This document shows positions 26,603 through 35,300 of a stretch of DNA of 64,000 bases, piece by piece (position 1 is the stretch's first letter; the number at the start of each line of letters is the position of its first letter). Source of the DNA: Streptococcus henryi DSM 19005. GTDB lineage: Bacteria > Bacillota > Bacilli > Lactobacillales > Streptococcaceae. The stretch covers positions 83,828 through 147,827 of the forward strand of contig NZ_AQYA01000032.1 in the NCBI RefSeq assembly GCF_000376985.1. The letters are read 5' to 3'. The translations under genes and the position numbers were made by a program. The notes beneath the pieces are model-generated. The model was given only the letters and a program-made list of their open reading frames with translations. It ran no database searches and had not been told where the DNA came from.

Positions 26603-27535
26603 ATGTTACGTATTGGGATTATCGGACTCGGTGATATTTTTAAGAAGGCCTATCTACCATACCTAGGTCAAGTCTCTGAAGTTGAGTGGCATCTTTTTAC
26701 ACGTCAGACAGCAGTTCTGAATCAAGTTGCTGATAGGCTTTCACACTCAAAAACTTATGATTCTCTTGAAGATTTGCATCAAGCTAATCTTGATGGTGTC
26801 ATGATCCATGCTGCGACAGTGGCTCACTATGACATAGCCAAAGCTTTCCTTGAACGTGGCATCCCCGTTTACATGGACAAGCCCATCACCGAAGATTACC
26901 AGCAAACTGCAGCTCTATACCAGCTGGCAGAGAAGCACAGCACCTTCCTTATGGCAGGCTTCAACCGACGGTTTGCCCCTAAGGTTTTGACAATGGCAGA
27001 GCAGGCTGACAAGGTTCGTATCACCGTTGAGAAAAACGATGTCAATCGACTTGGTGACTTCCAATACAAACTCTTTGATTTCTTTATCCATCCCTTGGAC
27101 ACAGCCCTTTTTCTGGCACATGACAAGCCCATCGCAGGCTCTTTCAGCTACGCTTTAGTAGACAATCAGCTACAGCAGGTTCAGGTGACACTTGAGACTG
27201 CTACTAGCACTGTTCTAGCTAGCATGAACCTGCAGTCAGGCAGTCGCCGAGAAGTCATGGAAGTCCAAACACCAGATGCGACCTATCATCTGGAAAATTT
27301 AGATGACTTAACGATTTATAAAGGTCTTGAGGCGACAAAAGATGGTTTTGGTTCTTGGGATACCACCCTCTATAAACGTGGCTTTGAATCTATCATCGTC
27401 GCCTTTCTTCAAGCTGTGAAAACAGGCATTTCACCAGTTTCACGTGAAACCAGTCTCCTCAGCCATTGGATTTGTGAGCAGATTAAGCAATCAGAATCCA
27501 CTTCAGGTCAACTAAATTTTAACTTACCTGACTAG
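26603..27535 (+). CDS. Gfo/Idh/MocA-family NAD(P)-dependent oxidoreductase
   Basis: 310 residues. The N-terminal Rossmann fold has the dinucleotide motif GIIGLGDIFKKAYLP. The family's E/DKP catalytic-Lys motif appears as YMDKPITED near residue 93, followed by the C-terminal alpha/beta substrate domain. Substrate unknown. The ribosome site GGGGAGG lies 6–8 bp upstream. It lies 10 bp before the GNAT gene and probably shares a transcript with it and nrdG. Confidence 0.92.
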   Translation: MLRIGIIGLGDIFKKAYLPYLGQVSEVEWHLFTRQTAVLNQVADRLSHSKTYDSLEDLHQANLDGVMIHAATVAHYDIAKAFLERGIPVYMDKPITEDYQQTAALYQLAEKHSTFLMAGFNRRFAPKVLTMAEQADKVRITVEKNDVNRLGDFQYKLFDFFIHPLDTALFLAHDKPIAGSFSYALVDNQLQQVQVTLETATSTVLASMNLQSGSRREVMEVQTPDATYHLENLDDLTIYKGLEATKDGFGSWDTTLYKRGFESIIVAFLQAVKTGISPVSRETSLLSHWICEQIKQSESTSGQLNFNLPD

Positions 27536-27544
27536 GGAGGTCAT

Positions 27545-28045
27545 ATGGAATTACGCAGACCAAGATTAGAAGATAAAGAAACTATTTTGGACATGATGGC
27601 TGAGTTTGAAGAGACAGAGTCGGTCCATGATGGTGGTTTTTGGGATAGTGAATCGTTTGATTATGAGGCTTGGTTGGAGAAAAATCTGACCAATGAAATG
27701 GGCATTGGCATTCCAGAGCACTTTGTACCATCGGTGCAATTTGTTTCCTTTGATGACAATGGCAGAGCGCTGGGATTTCTGCATCTGAGACTGCGTCTTA
27801 ATGAGAGTCTTCTCAGTAAGGGAGGCCATATTGGTTACTCTATCAGACCCAGTGCGCGTGGGAAGGGCTATGCGACCAAGCAGCTCTGCTATGGCCTCAA
27901 AGAGGCAAAAAGAAAAAATATCCCCAAGGCATTGCTGACCTGTGATGCGACCAATGCTGCTAGCCGTGCCGTTATTTTGGCAAATGGCGGAGCTTTGGAG
28001 GATGTGAGGGATGGTGTTGAGCGCTACTGGATTGACACCGAGTGA
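27545..28045 (+). CDS. GNAT-family N-acetyltransferase
   Basis: 166 residues. The acetyl-CoA pyrophosphate loop is present as SIRPSARGKGYATKQL (RxxGxG type, about residues 99–114), after MELRRPRLEDKETILDMMAEFEE. Substrate unknown. It has the usual place just upstream of nrdG in streptococci. A perfect DnaA-box sequence (TGTGGATAA) lies just after its stop at 28047. Confidence 0.92.
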   Translation: MELRRPRLEDKETILDMMAEFEETESVHDGGFWDSESFDYEAWLEKNLTNEMGIGIPEHFVPSVQFVSFDDNGRALGFLHLRLRLNESLLSKGGHIGYSIRPSARGKGYATKQLCYGLKEAKRKNIPKALLTCDATNAASRAVILANGGALEDVRDGVERYWIDTE

Positions 28046-28074
28046 TTGTGGATAAGTAGCTAGAAAGGACGAAA

Positions 28075-28689
28075 ATGACAGAAGAAACATGGAATACTCC
28101 CAAACCTGGCGAATGGAAGTCAGAAGAACTTAGTCAGGGACGAATTATTGATTATAAGGCTTTTAATTTTGTTGATGGTGAGGGCGTGCGTAACTCGCTT
28201 TATGTGGCGGGCTGTATGTTTCACTGCAAGGGCTGCTACAATGTGGCAACTTGGTCCTTTAATGCTGGTATCCCTTATACACAGGAATTGGAAGAGCAAA
28301 TTATGGCTGATTTAGCACAGCCCTACGTTCAAGGGCTGACTCTTTTAGGTGGAGAACCTTTCCTTAATACTGGAATCTTGCTTCCTTTGGTCAAGCGTAT
28401 TCGCCGTGAATTGCCAGACAAGGACATCTGGTCTTGGACAGGTTACACTTGGGAAGAAATGATGCTAGAGACACCGGATAAGTTAGAATTACTGAGCTTG
28501 ATTGACATCCTAGTGGATGGTCGCTTCGACCAAGCTAAGAAAAATCTTATGCTGCAGTTTCGAGGATCATCCAATCAACGGATTATAGATGTTCAAAAAT
28601 CCCTAGCTCAGGGTGAGGTTGTCATCTGGGATAAACTCAATGATGGCAAGCAGGCTTATGAACAAGTCAGTCGTGATGATTTGCTCTAG
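28075..28689 (+). CDS. nrdG: Anaerobic ribonucleotide reductase activating protein
   Basis: 204-residue radical-SAM activase that installs the glycyl radical on NrdD. The 4Fe-4S motif is CMFHCKGC (Cys47, Cys51, Cys54), with the glycine-rich SAM motif LTLLGGEPFLN downstream. A strong hairpin terminator (28708–28753) ends the transcript. Confidence 0.96.
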   Translation: MTEETWNTPKPGEWKSEELSQGRIIDYKAFNFVDGEGVRNSLYVAGCMFHCKGCYNVATWSFNAGIPYTQELEEQIMADLAQPYVQGLTLLGGEPFLNTGILLPLVKRIRRELPDKDIWSWTGYTWEEMMLETPDKLELLSLIDILVDGRFDQAKKNLMLQFRGSSNQRIIDVQKSLAQGEVVIWDKLNDGKQAYEQVSRDDLL

Positions 28690-28707
28690 ACAAAGTAATA
28701 AAGAGAT

Positions 28708-28753
28708 AAAAAAGCATGAAACTAAGGAAAAATTCTTGGTTTCATGCTTTTTT
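28708..28753 (+). terminator. Terminator after nrdG
   Basis: AAAAAAGCATGAAAC pairs with GTTTCATGCTTTTTT over at least 13 bp, with a T6 tail. It could act in both directions. Confidence 0.88.
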
Positions 28754-28778
28754 CGTTATTTTTACTTATTTTGAGGAT

Positions 28779-28973
28779 TTATCCAAAGAAATCTACAAGT
28801 TATCCCCAAAAAACAGAGGGAGTTATCCACAGGTTGTGAATAAGTGTTAACAATTATGGGGATATTAGTAACCAATAGGGGGCAAAATAGTTATTTTATA
28901 AGTTTCCAAAACTGATTTTCAAAAAAATACTTATCCACAGATATTAACATTTTATCCACCTTTTTGTGGAAAA
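28779..28973. promoter_or_regulatory. Cluster of seven DnaA-box-like sequences
   Basis: TTATCCACA is exact at 28823–28831 and 28931–28939. One-mismatch forms occur at 28779 (TTATCCAAA), 28800 (TTATCCCCA), 28952 (TTATCCACC) and, on the minus strand, 28835–28843 (TTATTCACA) and 28965–28973 (TTTTCCACA). The roughly 300-bp gap between nrdG and yaaA holds this cluster, the nrdG terminator and AT-rich DNA, but no gene. Further boxes lie at 28047–28055, 29446–29454 and 29602–29610. Confidence 0.75.
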
Positions 28974-28989
28974 GCCTGTTGGCAAGTGT

Positions 28990-29718
28990 TTACAGAGCCT
29001 CTTTGACATAGACAAACTGGCTATCAGATGACAAATCTTCTTGAAATGCAAAGCCATCAAAAGTCAATGTTTTCAAGCTCCCAAGGCTATCAGCCCCTTT
29101 CTTAGCTACAGTCAAAATAAATTTACCCCGAGCTTTTTTGGAGATTGTGGAATGTGTCTTGAGTTTTCCATTTTTTTTCTCCATAAATTTGAGACTGATG
29201 AAGTTTTTGCGAACAGCAGGTGAAAAGACTTCCTCAAACTCGCATGATAAGAGAGAGATAACCAAATCACCGTCTTTAATAGAGTCATCATAATCCTTGC
29301 GCCAGTATGATTTCAGGGATTTTCCCTCAATCTTAAAAGGCATGTTAAAGTCCAAACGGTGGGGAGAAATAGGCTGTCTAGCAGGTATGACACCATAAAG
29401 TGCAGATGTGACATAGACATGCTTACCCAAATAGTTCAGCTCATCTGGGGATAAGTCTGATTTAAACTGGCGGTACATAAGTCCGTTAAAAAGCTCATAG
29501 GCTGGAAAGGCAGGAGCAGCCCCATTTAAAAGTGCTTGCCACCTCTCGTGCTCAGTTTGTGCAGCATCTGGCTTGATTTTATAGGCCTTTTCCAAATCAT
29601 CTGTGGATAACTTTGCTATTTCTTGGACAATAGCAGAGCTTTTTTCCTTGATTTGGTGAGGACAAGTTTCCCCAGTTAGGGTCATTTCTTTTGCGGTAGG
29701 AATTAAAAATTTAAGCAT
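28990..29718 (-). CDS. yaaA: Peroxide stress protein YaaA (UPF0246)
   Basis: 242 residues starting MLKFLIPTAKEMT. The conserved LNGAAPAFPAYELFNGLMYR, TSALYGVIPARQPISPHRLDFNMPF and KKARGKFILTVAKKGA blocks identify the family. In E. coli YaaA limits free iron and so protects DNA during peroxide stress; it is a DNA-binding protein. It lies on the minus strand, convergent with nrdG across the DnaA-box cluster, and carries two more DnaA-like boxes within its own coding sequence. Confidence 0.95.
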   Translation of the reverse strand: MLKFLIPTAKEMTLTGETCPHQIKEKSSAIVQEIAKLSTDDLEKAYKIKPDAAQTEHERWQALLNGAAPAFPAYELFNGLMYRQFKSDLSPDELNYLGKHVYVTSALYGVIPARQPISPHRLDFNMPFKIEGKSLKSYWRKDYDDSIKDGDLVISLLSCEFEEVFSPAVRKNFISLKFMEKKNGKLKTHSTISKKARGKFILTVAKKGADSLGSLKTLTFDGFAFQEDLSSDSQFVYVKEAL

Positions 29719-29768
29719 AGTTTCATTGTAAAGTGAGCTGATGATGCTGTCAAGTTAGAGCTATTATG

Positions 29769-29915
29769 GTCATTTGAATTAGCTTTGCTACATCGTCACT
29801 ATCAGTTTACCCTACTTTTGGCTGAGATCTTAATTTCCAACCTCCAAGAGTCTATCCCCAGACTCTTGGAGCCATCTGCATCTCTGTTTCTTGTCTGAAA
29901 GCTAATTCAATTGAC
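29769..29915. repeat. MITE-like element, copy 2, with 18-bp terminal inverted repeats
   Basis: GTCATTTGAATTAGCTTT (29769–29786) and AAAGCTAATTCAATTGAC (29898–29915) are inverted repeats with one mismatch. The 147-bp element contains CTCCAAGAGTCT/AGACTCTTGGAG, a perfect 12-bp internal stem, and no ORF. Its core matches 7910–8033 and 47104–47204. It lies between yaaA and the TetR gene. Confidence 0.8.
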
Positions 29916-29998
29916 AATAACAAAAAGGGATAGGACAGAACTCTTCTTTAACGGTGAAGAGTTCATAGTCCCACCCCCAAAAATATCTAGTAAGTCAA

Positions 29999-30673
29999 TC
30001 AAGCACTATCAGCATTGTCATTGCTTTGATTGTCACAAGTATCATTCAGTTGTCTGTGATAAGAGTTGCGTAACTCTTTTTGATGATCTTCTTCAAAGTT
30101 ACCAAAATAGGTTGGAATAGCAGAAAAGAGAACAGCAAAATCTTTGGCAACTTCTTCAGGAGCCTCTGGTTCTTCTTCTACAAGCCAATAACGTATAACA
30201 TTAATGAATGCTCCGGTCAGAACCTTAGAAACGAAATTAATATCTTTAGATTGGGTATCCCCTGGAATACTCCAAGGAAGGTTAAATGTTTTATAAATAA
30301 TGGATGAATTATCGTTAAAAATAGTAGCGTAAGTATCATAATGTCCACTCAAAATGAGCGAGCGTATAAATTTTCGCTTTTGATACATAAAATCTAAAGT
30401 GACATAAAAGACATCTTCAGGTTTAGTTGCTTGAAAGAATTTAGCACGTTCTTCATAGTACTCTAAGACAAGCAAGCTCATGCAATATTCCATGGCTGCT
30501 TCTTTGTTACAGAAGTAACGGTAGAAAGTTCGTCTTGAAACACCTGCTTCCTCTAAAATATGGTAGACTGCAATATCATCATAAGGATATTCGCTAATTA
30601 ACGAAATAAGAGCGTTGGAAATGGTCTGCATTGTAGTCAAAGCTTGTCTTTTCTTGCCTAGTAAATTACTCAT
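29999..30673 (-). CDS. TetR/AcrR-family transcriptional regulator
   Basis: 224 residues. The N-terminal helix-turn-helix is IAVYHILEEAGVSRRTFYRYFCNKEAAMEY (about residues 33–62), followed by an all-helical ligand/dimerisation domain with a TetR_C-like end. The ATG at 30673 is preferred to a TTG at 30691 because AGGGGGAA lies 6 bp before it. The hydrophilic tail is rich in Asn and Asp. It is the first gene left of the pilus superlocus and is read away from it, so it could regulate that locus; no operator evidence supports this. Confidence 0.9.
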   Translation of the reverse strand: MSNLLGKKRQALTTMQTISNALISLISEYPYDDIAVYHILEEAGVSRRTFYRYFCNKEAAMEYCMSLLVLEYYEERAKFFQATKPEDVFYVTLDFMYQKRKFIRSLILSGHYDTYATIFNDNSSIIYKTFNLPWSIPGDTQSKDINFVSKVLTGAFINVIRYWLVEEEPEAPEEVAKDFAVLFSAIPTYFGNFEEDHQKELRNSYHRQLNDTCDNQSNDNADSA

Positions 30674-30764
30674 ACAAGATTCCCCCTTCAAGCAAAATAC
30701 GTGAATAAGAAGATGATAAAACTATCACCCTAACACAACTTATATTTAAGTTTCATTAGAGAAC

Positions 30765-30827
30765 TCAAATACAGAAAGATAAATTTTTAATAGCTAGGAA
30801 AAGAAACTCTCTCTTCCTATTTGTCAT
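30765..30827 (-). CDS. Candidate 20-residue leader ORF upstream of the TetR gene
   Basis: Minus strand: MTNRKREFLFLAIK…FCI, then TGA. It has an excellent ribosome site (GGAGG, 5 bp spacing) and lies 40–50 nt downstream of an extended -10 promoter, in the TetR leader. Very short; could be a regulatory leader peptide or chance. Confidence 0.35.
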   Translation of the reverse strand: MTNRKREFLFLAIKNLSFCI

Positions 30828-30877
30828 AATCACCTCCAAATTGTAAAACTGTTATAATATAGATGTAAATTTTCAAG

Positions 30878-30886
30878 ATTATAGCA
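30878..30886 (-). promoter_or_regulatory. Extended -10 promoter for the TetR transcript
   Basis: TGCTATAAT on the minus strand (TGN-TATAAT). The -35 region is poorly conserved. Confidence 0.5.
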
Positions 30887-30974
30887 CAATTATTGAAAAA
30901 ATAAAAGTTTTAAGAGAGCATATATGAAAAAATATAAAACGAAAATTACACACATATGTCAATTGTCAGATAAT

Positions 30975-31080
30975 TAAAATAAACGCAGACATAAGGAAAA
31001 AATTTTAATAAGAAACGTTAGAATAAAAAATGTATAACTTAATGAAAACGCTTTATTTTGCGGAAGTTAAGGTGTAGAAT
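30975..31080 (+). promoter_or_regulatory. Promoter P1 of pilus module A with a CcpA (cre)-like site
   Basis: TGAAAACGCTTTAT (31043–31056) is a near-match to the cre consensus and sits over the -35 region of a -10 TAGAAT at 31075–31080. GAAACGTTAGAATAAAAAA upstream and the whole 31012–31080 block are repeated almost identically at 40312–40381 before the central pilus operon; weaker similarity reaches about 30975. The 640-bp gap 30692–31333 otherwise contains the TetR promoter and leader, the hairpin at 31092–31130, a TTGACA at about 31201 and a palindrome AATAATATTATT. Confidence 0.65.
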
Positions 31081-31091
31081 ATGATTGTAAA

Positions 31092-31130
31092 GACAAAAGA
31101 GCCTCGGGTTACGAACCCTAGGACTTTTGA
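31092..31130 (+). other. Hairpin in the module A leader
   Basis: CAAAAGAGCCTCGGGTT and AACCCTAGGACTTTTG pair around a 3-base loop about 15 nt downstream of P1. There is no clean T-tract. It may be an attenuator or protein-binding structure in the roughly 250-nt leader; the paralogous promoter P2 has no such leader. Confidence 0.5.
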
Positions 31131-31333
31131 CGACTCCAGACATGAAAATTTTTGCGCCAATGAAGGGCCCAAAAATGATTAAACTCTCTCTTTCTTAGTT
31201 TTGACAAATAATATTATTCAAATTTAAAAGGAAAACATAGTAAACTAGCGCTATTGAAATAATCTCAAATCAATATTTTTGCATATTTGTAATTTTAAAA
31301 AATCAATAGATAAATAAAAAGAAGGTTTTGAAT

Positions 31334-31609
31334 ATGATGGATGAGAGAAATTTTCGTAAATTAAGGCGCATTGATTTATATGAAATCATGCTAGCACAAA
31401 GTCAAGAGATTGATGCATTAAAGGCAGAGCTAGCACAAGTTCGAGAGGAACTATCGAATAAAGAGATTAAACTCAAAGAAGCGGGTTCAATTGCTGAGGC
31501 AGCGCTCAGCTTGACAAACATCTTTGAAGAAGCTCAAAAAGCAGCCGATTTGTATTTAGAGAATATTAAGACTACATTCGGAGAAACTGATGAAAATGAA
31601 GAAGAATAG
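31334..31609 (+). CDS. Small coiled-coil protein of pilus module A
   Basis: 91 residues, cytosolic, no signal peptide. The first ATG at 31334 is 8 bp after GAAGG. A conserved N-terminus (FRKLRRIDLYEIMLAQ) is followed by a long heptad coiled coil (IDALKAELAQVREELSNKEIKLK) and the block AGSIAEAALSLTNIFEEAQKAADLYLENI. The paralogue at 50172 keeps all three parts. Each copy lies directly before a signal peptidase I gene, overlapping it by 20 bp here. The function is not known to me; the strict linkage suggests an accessory of the dedicated secretion or processing step for the giant adhesin downstream. Confidence 0.85.
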   Translation: MMDERNFRKLRRIDLYEIMLAQSQEIDALKAELAQVREELSNKEIKLKEAGSIAEAALSLTNIFEEAQKAADLYLENIKTTFGETDENEEE

Positions 31610-32183
31610 GGAACCGATTGAGATCCCAAAAACATCAGAAATTGAACAAGTGTATCGACAAGCCAGTTATCGAAAAAGACTCATGGAGGCGATTAGAAGT
31701 ACAGTCTTCATGCTGATTGTGGTAGCCGCATTTGCTGTTTTAATTGCGGTTCTTTTTCTTCCAATCCTGCGCATTTATGGAAAATCAATGCACGGAACAT
31801 TGGATAGTGGAGACATCGTACTATCAGTAAAAAGCAGTAATTTTGACACAGGTGATGTCGTGGCATTTTATTACAATAACAACATCTTAGTTAAACGTGT
31901 CATCGCAGAAGCAGGTGACTGGGTGGATATGGATGATGACGGAACGGTTTATGTCAACGAGGTTAAACTCGTGGAACCATACATAACTGAGAAAGCCTAT
32001 GGTGAAACAGACATTACTTTTCCATATCAAGTACCTGAAAATCGTATCTTTGTAATGGGAGATAACCGAGAAGTTTCCATTGATTCGCGAAATACATCGA
32101 TTGGTACGGTTTCAGATGAACAGATTGTCGGAAGGCTGATATTTAAAATCTGGCCGCTACAAGAAATTGGCACAATAAAATAA
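31590..32183 (+). CDS. Signal peptidase I, dedicated to pilus module A
   Basis: 197 residues with one N-terminal membrane helix (about 40–58), then the extracytoplasmic S26 domain. The catalytic Ser66 is in YGKSMHGTL (the usual SMxPTL motif has Pro replaced by Gly here) and the Lys102 general base is in NNNILVKRVIA. Box E is GDNREVSIDSRN. Unlike the inactive SipA of S. pyogenes pili, both catalytic residues are kept, so it should cleave signal peptides. It probably processes the unusual signal of the downstream 1718-residue adhesin. GGAG is 7 bp before the ATG at 31590; an ATG two codons later is possible. Confidence 0.92.
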   Translation: MKMKKNREPIEIPKTSEIEQVYRQASYRKRLMEAIRSTVFMLIVVAAFAVLIAVLFLPILRIYGKSMHGTLDSGDIVLSVKSSNFDTGDVVAFYYNNNILVKRVIAEAGDWVDMDDDGTVYVNEVKLVEPYITEKAYGETDITFPYQVPENRIFVMGDNREVSIDSRNTSIGTVSDEQIVGRLIFKIWPLQEIGTIK

Positions 32184-32189
32184 TTTAGT

Positions 32190-32261
32190 ACTCATTTAAA
32201 ATCAAAATGATTGACGTTTGCTTCGACCCGTCCTCGACTGATTTTGATCTTATTCGAGTAT
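32190..32261. repeat. Dispersed intergenic repeat with ATCAAAA ends (copy C)
   Basis: TACTCATTTAAAATCAAAAT at the left faces the complement of TACTCGAATAAGATCAAAAT at the right. Related to copies A and B. It lies in the 128-bp gap between the signal peptidase and giant adhesin genes, where its folding could reduce read-through. Confidence 0.6.
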
Positions 32262-32311
32262 GATATTGTTTGCAAAATTTTCACTAAGTTAGGAAGGAGG
32301 GTGAAAATTAT

Positions 32312-35300
32312 ATGAAAAAGTTTTTTAGGGGAAAACGACTTGCACAATTTCAATCGAAGTATAAAAAGATCGCCAGTTTTATTGCCATAGTTGTTGTCTT
32401 TGCAACAACATATGCCTTAATATTGCCAGCTATCACCTTGGATAGTAACAGAGCAAGCCAAGAGGCAGGTATAGAAATAGCAGAGCCCAATACGGCTATG
32501 ACAACACTGCCTTCAATTGAAGAAGCTTTTGTTCCAAGTGATGTCAACACTGTCGAAGAACCTGCTCAGTCTGAAACTGAAGTAACAGCTGAGGAAGTGG
32601 TTGAACCAGAACCTGAAACAAAGGTTGAAGCGGAACCAGACCCTAAGACAGAAAAAGAAGAGGAGGCAACAGAAAAACAAGAAGCATCAGAAAACAAGGA
32701 AGAAGCACCGGCTGAACAAAGTCAAGACAAGGAAGAATCAGATTTAATTACTGAAACTAAAACGTTGACTGCGGACCACAAAAATTACACTGTCACTGCA
32801 GAAATCACGGCTGAAGCAAAAATGCCAAAAGATGTGGAACTAAAGGTGACAGAAATTAGTGAAGGAGCTTCTGATTACCAAAGCCATTATCAAAAGGCAC
32901 AAAAAGCCTTGGACGAAGAAATTTCAGATATTCAATTCTTCGACATTAGCTTTGAAGTTGATGGAAAAGAAGTACAGCCTCAAGCTGATGTTAAGATAAC
33001 CATAATACCTGCTAAGGGAGTAGCTTCTACAGAAGATGATTTATTTGTTCTCCATTTACTTGATGATGGAAAAACTGAGAAGCTAGACATCACAGACACC
33101 AAAGAAAAAGGCGATAAAGTCACAGAAGTTAGTTTTGAAAGTTCAAGTTTTTCACCATATATGGTAGGCGGAACATCATCAAAAGATGACAGTTCTAATC
33201 AAGCTGAAGATTCTCAAAAAACTGAGGAATCTAGTAAAGCTAGAAAAGCAGCTCCGTCTAGGGCAATCGAACATACTGTAACCTTTATCTACACTGATAA
33301 TAACGGTGACCAAGTAGAGGTAGCTTCTACTAAAATCGAAAACGGTAATGCTATTACAACCATGCCTGATAATCCTTTCAGAGAAGGTTATCGCTTTACA
33401 GGATGGAAAAATCAGGAGACAGGTGAAACTGTCACTGCTGATACTGTTGTTAATGGAGACATGACAGTTGTCGGTCAGTTTGAAGAAATCAAGATTTATA
33501 CTGTAACGGTTCATTATTACTACTTTAATAATAGTGCCAATAAAAACACAGTATTTGAAACTGAGATCTTCCAAATGGAAGAGAGAGATGTACCTTACCG
33601 TATTACTCCTCCTGCTTCCACAAAACCTGAAGAAGATACCTCCTTACCAAATGATACAATCTACTATCCTGAACAGCCAAGAATTGAGATTGCTGATACA
33701 GCTCATCTTGAATCCTTGGATGCTGGAGATGGAACAGTAGATAAGCAAATCACAATTGATTTGGAATATGTTCCTTACACTGCTCAATACAATGTTCACT
33801 ATATGTTGAAAGATCTTACAGGCGATGATTATAGTGAGATCGAGGAGGTATTGAATTACGGTATTCTTCATTCAACAGTTAGACCTCAAATTTTAACTTA
33901 TAGCTATGCAAACTTTGAGAAAGCAGATGAAGTCGAGATTACTCAGGAAGAAGGTCAAGACCTTTATGTTTACTACACACGTAAGAGTTATACACTTTCT
34001 TACAATACTAATGGTGGTAGCTACGTAACATGGCAAACAGGTCTCTTTGAAAGTGAAGTTCCTATTACAAATACTGTACCAACTAAGAGAGGTTACACTT
34101 TCGATGGTTGGTATGACAACCCTGAACTTTCAGGTAGCCCAGTAACTGGTAAGGTCACTCTCAATGATGATGTCACTCTCTATGCCAAATGGAAAGCAAA
34201 CAACGTTAATTATGTTATTGCCTACTATAGAGAAGTGTATGACAACAGTACAGGAACTACCCATTACGTTTACGATAGTTCAAGAAATGCAACAGGACAA
34301 GTAGGAACGACAGTTCAAGCAAGCTCTGCACCGGCTATGTCTAATGTTCCTTTGGGCTATGAACGCGAAACTGCTTATGGTAAGAATGCAAACTCCTCAG
34401 TAGTTATTGATGCAGATGGACAATCAGTTCTGAAAGTTTACTATAGTTTGATTCGCTATACTTTTATCTTCAATGCTAATGGACCATCATATACAACCTC
34501 TTGGGGAGGGTCAGGTTATACTGGTCCTACGGTAAATGGACGGATAACAATAGGTGGTAGTAGCTATACCGGTTCACAGTACAGGATATCGAATATAGTT
34601 TTAGGTCAGGATATTTCATCAGTTTGGCCATCAGGTTCACAGGTGACAAGTTCTGGAAGTAATAGCTTTGCAGGCTGGTATAATTCAAATAACTCTTCTG
34701 GAAGTAATTCCGAACTTGTACTTTATGTTACCAAGCGTCTTGAAGTGACGACTGATTTGATTCGTGGTGCTAATGCCAATGGTCAAAAGACCTATCAGGC
34801 ATATTGGCGTTCAAATCTTGTGGTAAAAACAGTAGATTATTATCTGCAATCAGCCGATAATCCTAATGTCTATGAGATATCTACTGTGTATAGTCAAACC
34901 TATAATAGTCCAGCAGGATCTACTTTAAATGCCAAAGATATAGCTGGTTTTACAGTGACAAGTAGACCATCAGACTATCCTGATTCTTCGGGCTACTGGT
35001 CATATAATGAATACATCATAAATCACTACCGTTTCTACTACAACCGCGATAGTTTCAAGATTGACTACTACTATGGAACTACCAAGCTGAAGACATCTGA
35101 TGCCATTCTCTTTGATGCAAATATCAATAGTGCAACCTACAACTACACACCAAGTCGTCCGGCTGGAGTCGATGATGATTACACTTGGGGTGGTTGGTAT
35201 ACAGATGCCAATTTAACTGAGGCATACACCTTTGATAAGATGCCATCAAACAACTTGGTGCTTTATGCAAAATGGGTTGCACCAAGCTTTACAGTTGACT

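Noticed and set aside
28779..28973. Chromosomal replication origin
   Set aside because: DnaA boxes are dense, but the neighbours are nrdG and yaaA; dnaA, dnaN and rpmH are not in the window, and streptococcal oriC lies beside dnaA. A titration or regulatory cluster is the more economical reading.
29911..30120. Plus-strand Cys/His-rich ORF of 69 codons
   Set aside because: Mostly antisense to the 3' end of the TetR gene, no ribosome site, and the Cys/His pattern fits no zinc-finger spacing convincingly.
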